The notes beneath the pieces are model-generated. The model searched no databases. It had not been told where the DNA came from and worked only from the letters and a program-made list of their open reading frames with translations. Below, piece after piece: positions 46,990 through 57,327 of a stretch of DNA of 64,000 nucleotides (within the stretch, counting starts at the first letter, position 1; the number at the start of each line of letters is the position of its first letter). Both the position numbers and the translations under genes were made by a program. This DNA comes from Grammothele lineata (Eukaryota > Basidiomycota > Agaricomycetes > Polyporales > Polyporaceae). The stretch spans positions 1 through 64,000 of the forward strand of contig NDFF03000095.1 in assembly GCA_002150815.3 (NCBI GenBank), read 5' to 3'.

Positions 46990-49258
46990 TCAGTCGGACT
47001 CTTCCTCGTGCGCGTGGTCGACGTGCACCGCGAACTCGCCCGCGATGCTCAGCATCGAGATGCGCTCCTGGACGGACCCCCACTGGACCCACCAATCATC
47101 CGCCTCATCCTCCGGATCGTACCCGAATATCCTCTCCACCAACTCCGCCATATCCTCGCTCGGGCTCCCAGGGCGGCTCGCACCCTCCTTGTCGAGCCCC
47201 GCGCGCTGCGCGAGTTGCGCAAGGCCACGCTCGGCCTTTGCGCGCGTGCCCGTACCGGCGTCCTCGGACGCGGCGACGGCGGGGGGCAGGGAGACGGCGA
47301 GGATGTTCCCGGCGGAGGCCCCGAGCACGGAGTGCACGCGTTCCTGGCGGATCTCCTGTACGGCGGAGAGGAAGGCGTCGATCTGCTCGGCGCGGTGGAG
47401 GTGTGCGAAGACGCGGCCGAGGACGGCGGCGTCCCCGGTGGACATGCCTACTGAGTACGTCGAGTTGCTCTGCGCGAAAGAAAAAGGGTGTCGTCAGCGA
47501 TCGAGTGCACAGTGGAGGACGAGGGGGGAGGGACGAACGGGAATGGGGTGTGCGGCCTCGCCGAGACAAATGATGCGACCGTCGGGGTGGACCCAGTCTT
47601 CTAGTGAGGGTCGTTGGATGATGGGTACGCAAATCATGCGGAACGCGTGTTTCGCAAACTCGTGTAGTCTGCGAGGTGCGCAAAGTGAGCGGGCGTGTGC
47701 GGTGCAGCTGAGATGTGAGCACCGACCGCGGGTCTGCGCTCTCGAGTGTCTTGACGAGGCGTTCCTTGGGGGCCTTGAAGACGGCGTCCGTGTCTCCGTT
47801 ACTGCTCTCTTTGTCTAGCGGCACAAACACTAGGAACGTGAATGCGCTCTCGTTCGTCTTTGGTATCCGCTGCGGCCCCGCATTAGCGGTTGGGCTCCTA
47901 CAGCGTTGCGGGGGGACTCACTAGTGGATATCCGATCGCGCCGTATTCTGGCCCAGTCCACATAAACACTTGGCCCTGCGCCCGCCAACGTAAGTCCCAG
48001 CCCCACAACCCGGAGTACGTGCCTCACTCACCGTCGATCGGAGGTTTGCGAGGAGGTCTTTGTCTTCTTGTCGCTCCATCGCGTCTTCTAGTACAACGCA
48101 GCTGCACGACCAGCGTGAGTCTCAAATTCCAATACGCATGAAATAAACACTCACTTGAACAGCTGCATCCCCGTCCGCCTATGGTCGTCCTCCTGCTCGA
48201 TCGCGGGCATGATCGACGCACGGCACACATATCCATCCTGAAGCACACCATCCGCGCCAACGATGACGTCCGCGCTGAGCACCTCGCCCGACTCCAGCGT
48301 GAGCTCAGGCCTCTTCCGGTCGGGCTTGACGGCCGTAGCGCGCGCGTGGACGAACTTTGCGCCATGCTTTAACGCCGCCTCGGCCAGGACGCGGCGGAAG
48401 TCTCCGTGCTGTGGACGTACCGGGTTGGTCTAGATGCCGGCGGGCGGAAACGAAACGAAAAGGAAAAGAAGGTCACTGGTACGCACGTGCATGAGCAAGA
48501 AGTCTCCCCCGGTCTCCTCTAGTACGCCGTCCTCCCATTCGTGCGAGCCGACCATAGATCCGGAATCATCTGCAGATCCATGTGAGCACTCAAGCCTCAG
48601 CCTTGAACCTGAAACCCCTGGTCCACCGTGGGTGCGCAGCCTCCCGCCATGAGAAGCCCCCAAGCGGCGCTCCCCACAGCGCTACGCAAAACGCACATCG
48701 ACCGAATTCGGCAGCAATAGCCGGTGAAGAAGAAGAAGAAGAAGCGGGGTGGAAGGCACGCCGAGCGTCCCGGCGGAACCGTCGACGCCGGACGGACGGG
48801 TAAGGGGAGGGGGGGACCCACACAAACCAAACAAGATCGGCGGACGTACACGACGCGAAGACGGTCCCGCGCGACTTGATCGCGTGCTTGCGGAGCTCCT
48901 CCTCCATCCCCCATCGGTAGTAGACCTTGGTCGAGTTGGGCGGCAGCCGGATGCCCGCGTCGTAGTCCGTCTGCCCCACACGGACACGCCCACGTCAGAC
49001 AGAAGCCATCGTGGAAGGAAGAAAGCAGAGAAAGAAAGGCGCACGGACCGGCTGGAAGGGGTCCGCCCAGTCGACGACGGTGACTTTGTGGCCGTGCCTG
49101 CAGAGGGCGATGGCCGCGGAGAGGCCGCACACGGAGCCACCTACGACGAGGAACTCGATAGGGAAGAGCGCGGGCTTGATCTGGCGCAAGCGGGACGCAT
49201 CGGTGAGAATCGCGCGGGGCTGTGTCGTCCGGCAAGTGAGAAGGACTGGACGCACCAT
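46990..49258 (-). CDS. salicylate-hydroxylase-like FAD-dependent monooxygenase
   Basis: Group A flavoprotein monooxygenase (PHBH fold), by family hydroxylating aromatic compounds with NAD(P)H and FAD; substrate unknown. Nine exons on the minus strand, 514 aa: 49049-49258, 48850-48970, 48487-48569, 48155-48408, 48032-48101, 47922-47975, 47727-47869, 47539-47668, 46990-47469; phases agree. Motifs: FLVVGGSVCGLSAAIAL (dinucleotide-binding Rossmann near residue 35), GIRLPPNSTKVYYRWGM, ADVIVGADGV (the DG motif) and GEAAHP (the GD-motif position, with Glu for Asp). The last 150 residues are helical and acidic, ending HAHEEESD. No signal peptide is obvious. The second intron (280 nt) is unusually long and holds a GAA run. 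Convergent with the importin gene, 246 bp between stops. Confidence 0.85.
48726..48743 (+). repeat. GAA trinucleotide run
   Basis: Six GAA units within the second intron of the FAD monooxygenase (a TTC run on the coding strand), just like a long pyrimidine tract. Confidence 0.85.
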
Positions 49259-51149
49259 CGTGAGCGAGGGGCGGTCGAGAAGCTGCTTATCCCGGAGCGT
49301 GTGGACGGCCGTGTGAGGGTGGTTTGTCCGGCGTGGAACCTGAGGAAGGTATGACGTCGGGGATCGCTGAGCTGCTAGATACGGCGAGGGAGGGCTAGTA
49401 TGGGGACGTCGCGGCCTGCCAGGGGATCGTGAGGGCGTGAACGGAGAGAAAGAAGGTCGTGAGAAGTCGTTAGGAGGAGCGCAGGGAAGTCGTCGAGGAG
49501 GAAGGCGCGAGCAGGATGCGTGCAGGGGGAGCTCGCACGGGAAAAAATGCGGGCGACGACGAGGGCGGCGTGCCAAAGGGGGCGGCCCTGGGCCATGCGC
49601 GGCGGCCGGGCTGTCCAACCAGAACGCGCGACGAGCATCGAGGAAGCAAAAGCGCAAGACCAGATCTCCTCCGATCTCCTGCGAGGCTTTCGGCTGGGTC
49701 GCCACTGGCTGCTCTCTGCCTGCCCGCCGGCTCAACCCCTGCCCCAGCCGCAGCCCGGCCTTCCCCGCCATCAGCCGTTGTTCAAGAGATCATCCTCGGG
49801 GCGCTCCTTCTATCTTTCAGGCCTTTATCGGCCGCCTTTTCTATTGCTGTCGGACCTATTTAGCACCAACCCGCGACCGACAGCCCCGCATCACGTCTCC
49901 ACAACCACCCAGAAGCCACACACACGAGATGGCGGTCTCCTTATTCGGCGCGGGCGGGTCAACGACGCCCTGCAAGAACGTGCATCTCGAGATACTGGAC
50001 CGTCTGATGACAGCGGACGCACGCATAGTCCACGCTAGTCCCCGCCACGCGTCCGCTGAGAACGTCAGATACGCCAAACACCCCCTCTCTAGACGATCAC
50101 GCGCGCGACCCAGGGATGCGGGAGCCGCGGGTCGCGCGCCCTTATTTATACACCTTCGAGGTACGCAGCGAACATGCCTCCCGTCGGCGGTCGAACAGGA
50201 CGCGCTCCTACATACGTACTCGTCCTCGTGTGCGTGCCTTTCCGCTACGCCTCGCGCGCATCAGACATTACTCTAGAGGGGCGCCTTCCCCTGAGTGGAG
50301 GTCGCCCGACTCCACAGGGGCTAGGCTACGCCATGCCACTTGGCTGTACCGAACGAAGAGGAGGACGGCGGAGGAACTATACTCACCATGCTTGGCTAGC
50401 GCAGCACGGACGGCGTAGTATAGGGGGCTCCACAGACGTACGCTGGAAAGTACTTCCGAAACGTCAAGCTTGACCTACAGCTCGACTCTTTCGGCTTGCT
50501 CCTTCTGGATTACTGGGCTGAATTGCATCAGGGCCGTTCAAGTTCCGGTTCAGACACGCTAGAAGGTACTCTGTATATAACCTACCAGAACGTCTTCAAC
50601 ACCATAGCACGAATGCTTGCTCGCCGACTGGACCCTTCGTTAAGCACCCGCACACGAGTCCGCAAACACGCACTCACCAATCCCCACGTTGTGATCGCGA
50701 CCGACCGAGCTCAGGTCCCAGTTCCAGCCCCAGTCCCGAACAGAACAGAACATTCAACAGAGTGCGCAGAGAAAGCGAGTCGCGCATCACGATTCACGAT
50801 GATGGACGCTCGCTCAGAGAGACGCGTCGGGCGCGTGGCTACTCAGGGGGACGTGACCCTGAGCGTCGCACGTAAATGACAGGGGCGTGGTCGGGCCGGG
50901 GCGCGCACCGTAGGTCCGAGACCTGACCTGACTGCCGTGGTCGGGGATCGGGAGGTTGAGAGCGGTATTCCAGGTGTGAGCATGGTAGGACAGAGAACCA
51001 ATGAAGCAGGATTCAGTAGAGTACACAGAGCGGTAACGACTGTCAGGATACACTGCAAGCAACACATCGACGATACACAGCCAGAGCCAACAAATAAGTT
51101 AAACAACACTAACATAGCACCGACTACCACCCAGCCACCTCAATCACAC
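49259..51149. other. no convincing gene
   Basis: Plus-strand frames such as 49437-50276 (279 codons) overlap two other equally long plus frames, lack motifs and partly oppose the 5' flank of the FAD monooxygenase. No supportable gene. Confidence 0.45.
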
Positions 51150-53654
51150 TCACGCGCTCGCGTTCTCCTGGCTCTCCGCGCCGCCAAACACACTCGGACT
51201 CCTTACCCCCTCCCCCTCCCCAAAGCCCTCGCCCTCCGCACGCGCCCCCCGCTCAAGTATACTCGACGCATGCCGCCACGGCCCCTCCCTCGGCACCGGC
51301 TCCGCCGAGGGGAGCGCGGGGGACATCGGGGCCGCGCCCGCTTTCAGGCTCGAGCCGCGCGAGATTCTTGAGTAGTGTCGTGAGCGGCGCGCGGGGGTAG
51401 AGAGCGCGCTGAGAGTGTCTGATTCTTCTGAGCGGGCGGGAACGAGGATGGATGGGTCGAGGCGGAGTGCTTGAGGCTGGGGCTGAGGCTGAGGCTGAGG
51501 CTGAGGCTGAGGCTGAGGCTGAGGCTGAGGCTGAGGCTGAGGCTGAGGCTGAGGCTGAGGCTGAGGCTGAGGCTGAGGCGAAGTGTGCGCGTCCTCTTCT
51601 GGGCTTGTAGCCTCGGGCGTAGCGTACACCTCTTCCGTCTCTTCTGTCGTCGCCGTCCCCGGATCCGCGCTCGCGCTCACCCCGGCTCCGACCTCGCCGC
51701 TGCCGGACCACACCCGCGTGCGCGCCCCGCCCCCGACGCGCATCCCGACCACGTCCCACCGCTTCGCCGCCATCGCCTCCGCCTCCTCCGTCGTCACGCT
51801 CTCCCTCCCTCCCGGTCCCCTCAAGCTGCTGTCCCTCGTGCCTCTGCTGTCCCTGGTCCTGGTTGTGCCCGTACTCTCCCTCGTCCTCACCGTCCCAGCA
51901 CTCTCCCTCTCCCTCTCCCTCGGCCCCCTCATCCTCCCAACCGACGACCTCCCGCTCCTTCTGCTCCCTGACGACCCCGTCCCGGCCCTACTCACCCCCG
52001 GAGCGACAAACGGCGACCCAGGACTCCTCAATTCCAGCGTGAACGGCGTCCCCGTCCCCCCTCCCGAGCTCCTCCCCGTCCCCATCCCCGCAGCAGAAGA
52101 GGGCGCAAGAGCGACGAGGCTCGCCCCAGAGGGAGGGCGGGGGAGCGGGCGGTCTCTCCCTGCGCTGGTGTACGCGCTCGCATTCGGGGTGTACGGGGAG
52201 AGAACGGAGGGCGTGGGAGAGAGCGAGGAGGGCCCGCGCGGCGGGAGCGCTGAACGGGGAGAAGAGAGGTGCAGGGGCAGCGCGGGGGGCACGCGTTTCT
52301 CTTTCTTGGGCTTAGGCGCGGCTTTGGGCGGGGCCGTGGGCGGAGTTGTGGGAGGGGTCACGATGTCCGTAGCAGCGTCTACGTATATGGAGGTTGCGGT
52401 CGAAGATGGCGACGGCGAAAGAGACGGGGACGGGAATGGAGACGCGGGCACGGACGAGGGCACGAGAAGCATCGTCCCCGTCGTAGGCGTCGGCACCGTC
52501 GAAGGCGCCGCGGACGAAGACAAGGCCGACGCAGAAGCTGAGGAGGGCGAGAACGGGGGAAGGACGACGATCGCCTCTGGCGCGCTCGCGCGGTTTGTTC
52601 CCTTCTTCGTGGCGCGAGTGAAGGAGAAGAACGATGGCAAGTACTTGCGCGTTGAGTGTGCATCCTCGTTGACGTTTGCGTCCCCGCGCTCGAGTTTCAG
52701 AGGCCCACGTACGCTGCGGAGGGTCGAGCTGCTCTCTAACCCCGTCTTCTTCTTCTCCCCGTCCCTCTCCTTGTCTGCGTCGACGTCCGCCCTGCGCCCC
52801 GCCTTCCCCCGCCTCCTAAACCAATAAGCCCCCGCGAGCCCAAGCAAGACGAGCACGACTGCTCCCAGTGTAGCCCCGAGCGCGATGACCGTTGTCCTTG
52901 ACACCTTTTTCTCGCTCCCGCCATCGTCGTCTGACCGTGCGACGAAGATCGCAGCCTGATGCTGTACGGCCGCGGGATCCTTCACAGCGGGAGCAGTAGC
53001 TGCGTGGTCGGAGATATCCGCATCCCGCCTGTGCCGGGGCGTGCACGCGTTAGCACCTCCCGTTTCCCCAACCCGAAAAAAAGAAACGCTCACGAGACGA
53101 CGACATAATCGAGCAACGCCCCGCTCCCAGGTGCGAACGTCATGCTCAATGTATGCGTACCCCCGGGAAGATCCTCGCTCGCATACAGCATGACGCCGTA
53201 CGCGTACTCCACAAGCTCGCCATCAAGTGTATGCCGGTAATCTTTGCCAGTAGGAAGCTCGAGCGTGTAAGGTTCCTCGCCGTCGATGGCAAAGGACACG
53301 GTCGAGCTCGTGCCGGCAAGGGGAAGGGCGCAGTAGACGTACACCCGTTCGCCTTGGCGTGTCTCAGCTCCTATACGGGACGATAGACAAGGAGAGTAGG
53401 TACTCACCCTCGAAAGTCAGGCTCGCCGTCCCCACAGGCCCATCAGCGGAGACGCCATGCAGGGTGCCGTTGTGCGCTCGCCGTTGGATGCTGGAGGTCC
53501 ACGCGCCGTGGGGGGAGTAGACGATGCGGAGGCCGTCCGGGGTCGCGCCTGCGTCGTCGATGGTGACGTCGGTTAGCAAAGCCGTAGAAACGCCCGAGAA
53601 ACAAGCGAAGAGAAGTGTGAAGAGAAGAAAGGGAAGATGCGAGAAGGAAGGCAT
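51150..53654 (-). CDS. secreted-type single-pass membrane protein with cytosolic low-complexity tail
   Basis: Three exons: 53408-53654, 53094-53370, 51150-53028; 800 aa. The first intron is only 37 nt but is required for the phase. A signal peptide (SHLPFLLFTLLFACFSGVSTA) is followed by an extracellular domain of about 150 residues. This domain has the basidiomycete pattern IVYSPHGAW, NGTLHG, VYVYCAL, FAIDGEEPY, GGTHTLSM and LLDYVVV (a galactose-binding-like beta domain, by family resemblance). A short linker leads to one transmembrane helix near residue 240 (VIALGATLGAVVLVLLGLAG) and a positively charged stop-transfer segment (FRRRGKAGRR). The remaining 530 residues are Ser/Pro/Thr/Arg-rich and contain a (Gln-Pro) run of 16 units. 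Such proteins are common in mushroom genomes; a role as cell-surface sensor or adhesion protein is only a guess. Confidence 0.8.
51481..51576 (-). repeat. perfect hexanucleotide microsatellite, 16 units
   Basis: Sixteen uninterrupted GGCTGA units on the plus strand encode (Gln-Pro)16 in the membrane protein tail. The unit is a multiple of three, so length changes keep the frame. Confidence 0.95.
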
Positions 53655-55179
53655 CGTGAAGGCCCGCAAAAGAAAAAGGGCGGCGAATGAAGAAGGAAGA
53701 AGGAAGGAAGAAGGAGAAACGAGAACGAACGCCGAGGCGGGAGGAGGGACATGGACGGACGGCGCTCTGAGCCCAAGGGGGGGACGAGCGTCGGAGACCG
53801 CACAGGCTGGCCTGGGACGAACGGGAACGGTGTACAGAAAATAGGTCGAGGGAAGCGGATCACGGCAGGACCGACTTCGATCTGCGCAGTGGATCATATT
53901 GACACACTCCCGCTCGATCGAGCAAGGGAATGTCAGACGGAAGAAGGGGCGTCGAGCGGTCTGGGTAGAAGGAGGCGCTGCCCTAGGGAAAGAGGCGCAC
54001 CGTATCATTCAATGATTTCCTTCAAACTGGTCCATCGCCAAGCGGGCCGTCGACATCCCTACTTCAAGGCCAGGAACGAGTTGCCAGGGCAGAGGCGCGT
54101 TTCAAAACCATGAGCGGAGGAAGCGCAGGCAGGAGCAGCGGCGGGGGCGCAGGAAGAGGCGATGGGGGTGTTGACGTTGACAAAGCCGGGCGGGGTCCTC
54201 GAAGGTGGCAGGTGGGATCAGGAGAGAGCGGTGCTCGAACGATGAGAACGCACGGAAGCCCCGGGCAGAACCGGATCCGCGCATACGTTCATCGAACTCG
54301 TCGACAGAAGGCAATCAAGCATGGGCTGCACAGGATGACCGATGTGGGCTCGCTGCGAGACTCGACGGATAGGAATGGACGGCCCAGAGAGCTCGAGTGG
54401 GCTTGGTGCTGGTTGTTGAGCGGCAATTTCGGGTCTAGACTGGGCCGCTATCGTTCAAAATCGCCACTGCAGAGATCACGTGCCTCATTGTGTCGTCGAA
54501 AGCTGTCGAGGGGCGAGCAGAGGTGGCAGAGAGTGAAGAGGGAATTTGACAGAAGACAAGTCCTCGCCGAAGCCTCTTGCCCCTCGCTCCCGCCCCGCCC
54601 GCCCACGTGGCTTTCCCGAGACAAGTCCGAGCGCCGCGGCCTTGTCCGTCCCCTCCTGAGTCTCCTCGTCGACCTTTCCATCTGACTTGTCGCCTCTTCG
54701 TCCTCGGCTGGTTGTCTCACTCTAACTGACGGCTCGTCCTCTCGTCCCTGCCGCTCTGCTTCCTGCGGACCTCGCTGTAATTATTGCAACTCCTCCGCTC
54801 CCGCCGCGCGCCTTCTCGATCCCTTGAACCCTCTCCGCTCTCGCATTCGGATGACCCCCTCGGTCGAGGCTCTCGTCATCTTCGTGCACTCTAACCTTGA
54901 CGCAAATATCCTCGGGAAATCCTGCCGTAAACCTCGCACGACTTAGAAATTCCTAAAGCCGCGTCCCTGACGATGCCTTGCGCCATCGGATCCTCGCCTT
55001 TTCCTCTCTCTTCTTCCGAGTTCGCGTTCGCGTCTCTCTGCCAACCGACTACATACGTATCAAACGTCGTATGTCCCCGAAAGGACCACACCCGGTCTAA
55101 CCTCCCCACGTGTCCCCCTTTTCTCATGCCAGTGGCCACGCATCACCCGGTGTCCCCTTCCTGCCCCCCGCAGCCGTCA
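53655..55179. other. intergenic, no gene recognised
   Basis: 5' flank of the membrane-protein gene and left flank of the Plavaka element. The frame 54110-54685 (plus, 191 codons) is Arg/Gly-rich and without motif support. Confidence 0.45.
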
Positions 55180-55182
55180 AAT
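55180..55182. other. target-site duplication, left copy (AAT)
   Basis: AAT directly precedes the CACTGG terminus at 55183 and matches the AAT at 62321-62323 after the right terminus. CACTA/CMC elements make 2-4 bp, usually 3-bp, duplications. Confidence 0.75.
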
Positions 55183-55201
55183 CACTGGATGTTGGCGCTT
55201 C
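55183..55201 (+). repeat. left terminal inverted repeat
   Basis: CACTGGATGT-TG-GCGC-T-TC matches the reverse complement of 62302-62320 (CACTGGATGT-CA-GCGC-C-TC) at 16 of 19 positions. CACTG/CACTA starts are the hallmark of CMC elements. Confidence 0.8.
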
Positions 55202-55739
55202 ATAGTCCGGGGTCGTGCACGTGGTAGTAGTCAACGTGACATAGATGGCCGGCGGATGAATACTTTTTCTATGCTGAGCTCTGCCTACGTCGTCGTATGC
55301 AACGGACGCAAAGATAAGAACGTAATCTGTTTATGCAGATTAGCACCGGTGTTCGTGTACCTCCGGCTACCCTCGGTAGAGCCAGGTACACGATGCTGGC
55401 CCCAGAGCCGTTTACGTTGCCGGCGCATGCTGGTTGTGTATTATGCCTTGCATGTCGTAGAAGCACATACACAAACGTATACATGTAGTAGCAAACCCCG
55501 AGGCCATGCATATACCCTGCATGGAGGCCACTGAACGGATTTCACGAATCCGCCTTTGATGTGAAGTCAAACCAATATTGTTCTTTGCTAAGCGCAGCTC
55601 GCATAAACCTGTGGCAGACGATCGGTCGCGACGTGCGTGCTCTAGATACAGGCAGCCGAGTGTCTAAGTACTGAGACCCTTGGTGCTCTCGCTCTGTCGT
55701 CCACTTCGTGCTATTCCCCGCTCGCAGCGCTCTACAGCT

Positions 55740-57327
55740 ATGTCACAGACTCCTGGACGCTCGCCCGCTATCCCTGGTTTTATACCAGCAGAATCCCAAT
55801 CGCCACTACTCAACCCTGATAACCTCCTCCGTGCTCTCCTGTACTTGCAAACCGCCACCGGAAACACTAGTACTGCAAACGGAGCTCTCGGGCCACCACC
55901 CTCACCCAGTCCAACTCCTGCTGGTTCGATGCCTTCTCAAGGTCGTTCTCAGGTAACTAGAGAAGTCCCCAACGGAGTGGCCGGCGAGAGAGAGGACCAG
56001 GAGGAGGATGCAGATGATGAGGATGATGAGGCTGAGGGCGGTGTGAGGGTGAGACGGAGTCGAAAGAGAGCGTTGCCGAAGCCACCAAAATGTCCTTTGG
56101 CAGGGCCGAAAAGCGAGAACTTATCTCCTAAACAGAAGGCTGCTCGAGAGAAGTTGCAGGTGTGTAAATCATGTCAGCGCATTCAAAAAGGAGATGATGG
56201 ACGGACCAGCCTTTACCTTGCAGGAGTTGATGCGTGGGCAGCTGTCAATCCTCACGGGTATCACCAAGAACATATTTCCAGAAGGCAATGAAGCCCGTGA
56301 GGATGGCGGCGATGATATCCCGAGGGCTGAGTTTAACTTCTTCTCAACGCTTTATGATGAGGGGAACAAGGAAATAATCAGGCGTGCTGCAACAATCGTT
56401 CACAATGAGCAGACGGTGAGCCTATCACATCAAGGCCTATCTATGGAAACACACTCACAACTACATGGTACTACTAGGATCCGAAACGTCGTCTCCCAGT
56501 GCTTGCAGATGTCTTCTTCACGTGGGATGACCTGGAGGCGTTTGGGAAGGAGACATTTCGTACATGGAAGCGCGCATACATCGGGAGCAAGGATCCTGAG
56601 AAGGGCGCGAAATTGGCTAGCAGTAAGCGGAAGAACCGGCAGGAAGAGCGAAAGCTTCGGGTATGGCGTCTTACATTTAATTCGGAAGCAGCGGAGACAG
56701 CGTATACTAACGTAAGCTTTCTGGTAGCGTCGAGACGAGCGCCTCTCGGCGTGTGATGACTTCAAGAACATCCATGGCTTCGACCCTCGCCCCCTCCTAA
56801 AAGAGACGGCATATATGTCAGAGGAATTGTCAGGGCCAGAAGATGGCGCCTCACTCGAGGAACGGCAGCAGCATCGAGCCCATCTCGAGGCTGCGGCTCG
56901 TTTGTCAGAGGTGGAGCGCGAGGCTGCAATTCCTATATGGGAAATTCGTCGACCCGCATTTCGTCCTATGGAGGTGAGTCTTGAACGTACTGCTCATTCT
57001 TGGTGCGCGCTTTAAAGAAGCCTCCGACTTCTGTAGGTCAACGAGATCTTTGATGAGCTCGATCGTCTATGCCGCTTGAAGCGAAAGGCCAAAAAACGGA
57101 CATACGTGATGGTTCGTCGTGTAAACCTCGGCGAGGTAGGCCTTGATCCACCTGCGGTACCTGTTTACCCTTGCATGATCGATGCGGAGTGGCTGGAAAA
57201 GTATCAGAGTCAGCATCCGTATGAAGACGTTCTCGTGCGTCCTCGTGACCCCCCGGGGTTCAGCGTGAAGAACTGGCGAAGTGCCATGAGACGTCAGGGG
57301 CCTGGGAGCGCAGAGAATGCTGGATAG
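55740..57327 (+). CDS. second gene of the Plavaka element, multi-copy orphan family
   Basis: Five exons, all phase 0: 55740-56159, 56224-56415, 56478-56660, 56728-56973, 57037-57327; 443 aa. The N-terminal 140 residues are Pro/Ser-rich, then acidic (EEDADDEDDEAEGG), then basic (RRSRKRALPKPPK). A conserved-looking core has WDDLEAFGKETFRTWKRAY, a KRKNRQEERKLRRRDER basic helix, GFDPRPLLKETAYMSEE followed by SGPED, and a C-terminal EIFDELDRL and DAEWLEKYQ. The HG(I/F)DPR...YMS-E-SGPE signature is one I recall from a large Agaricomycete hypothetical family. It lies wholly inside the inverted repeats and faces the transposase tail-to-tail, so it is probably element-encoded, perhaps an accessory DNA-binding factor comparable in role to plant TnpA (inference). 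Confidence 0.7.

Noticed and set aside
48597..49235. 212-codon minus-strand frame
   Set aside because: It runs through the 280-nt intron and two exons of the FAD monooxygenase in the wrong frame.
49437..50276. 279-codon plus-strand frame
   Set aside because: Overlaps two similarly long plus frames, with Arg/Ala/Pro-rich composition and no motif.
51583..52827. 414-codon plus-strand open frame
   Set aside because: It is the mirror of the Ser/Pro/Arg-rich cytosolic tail of the membrane protein; GC-rich codon use keeps the opposite strand open, and no motif or splice structure supports it.
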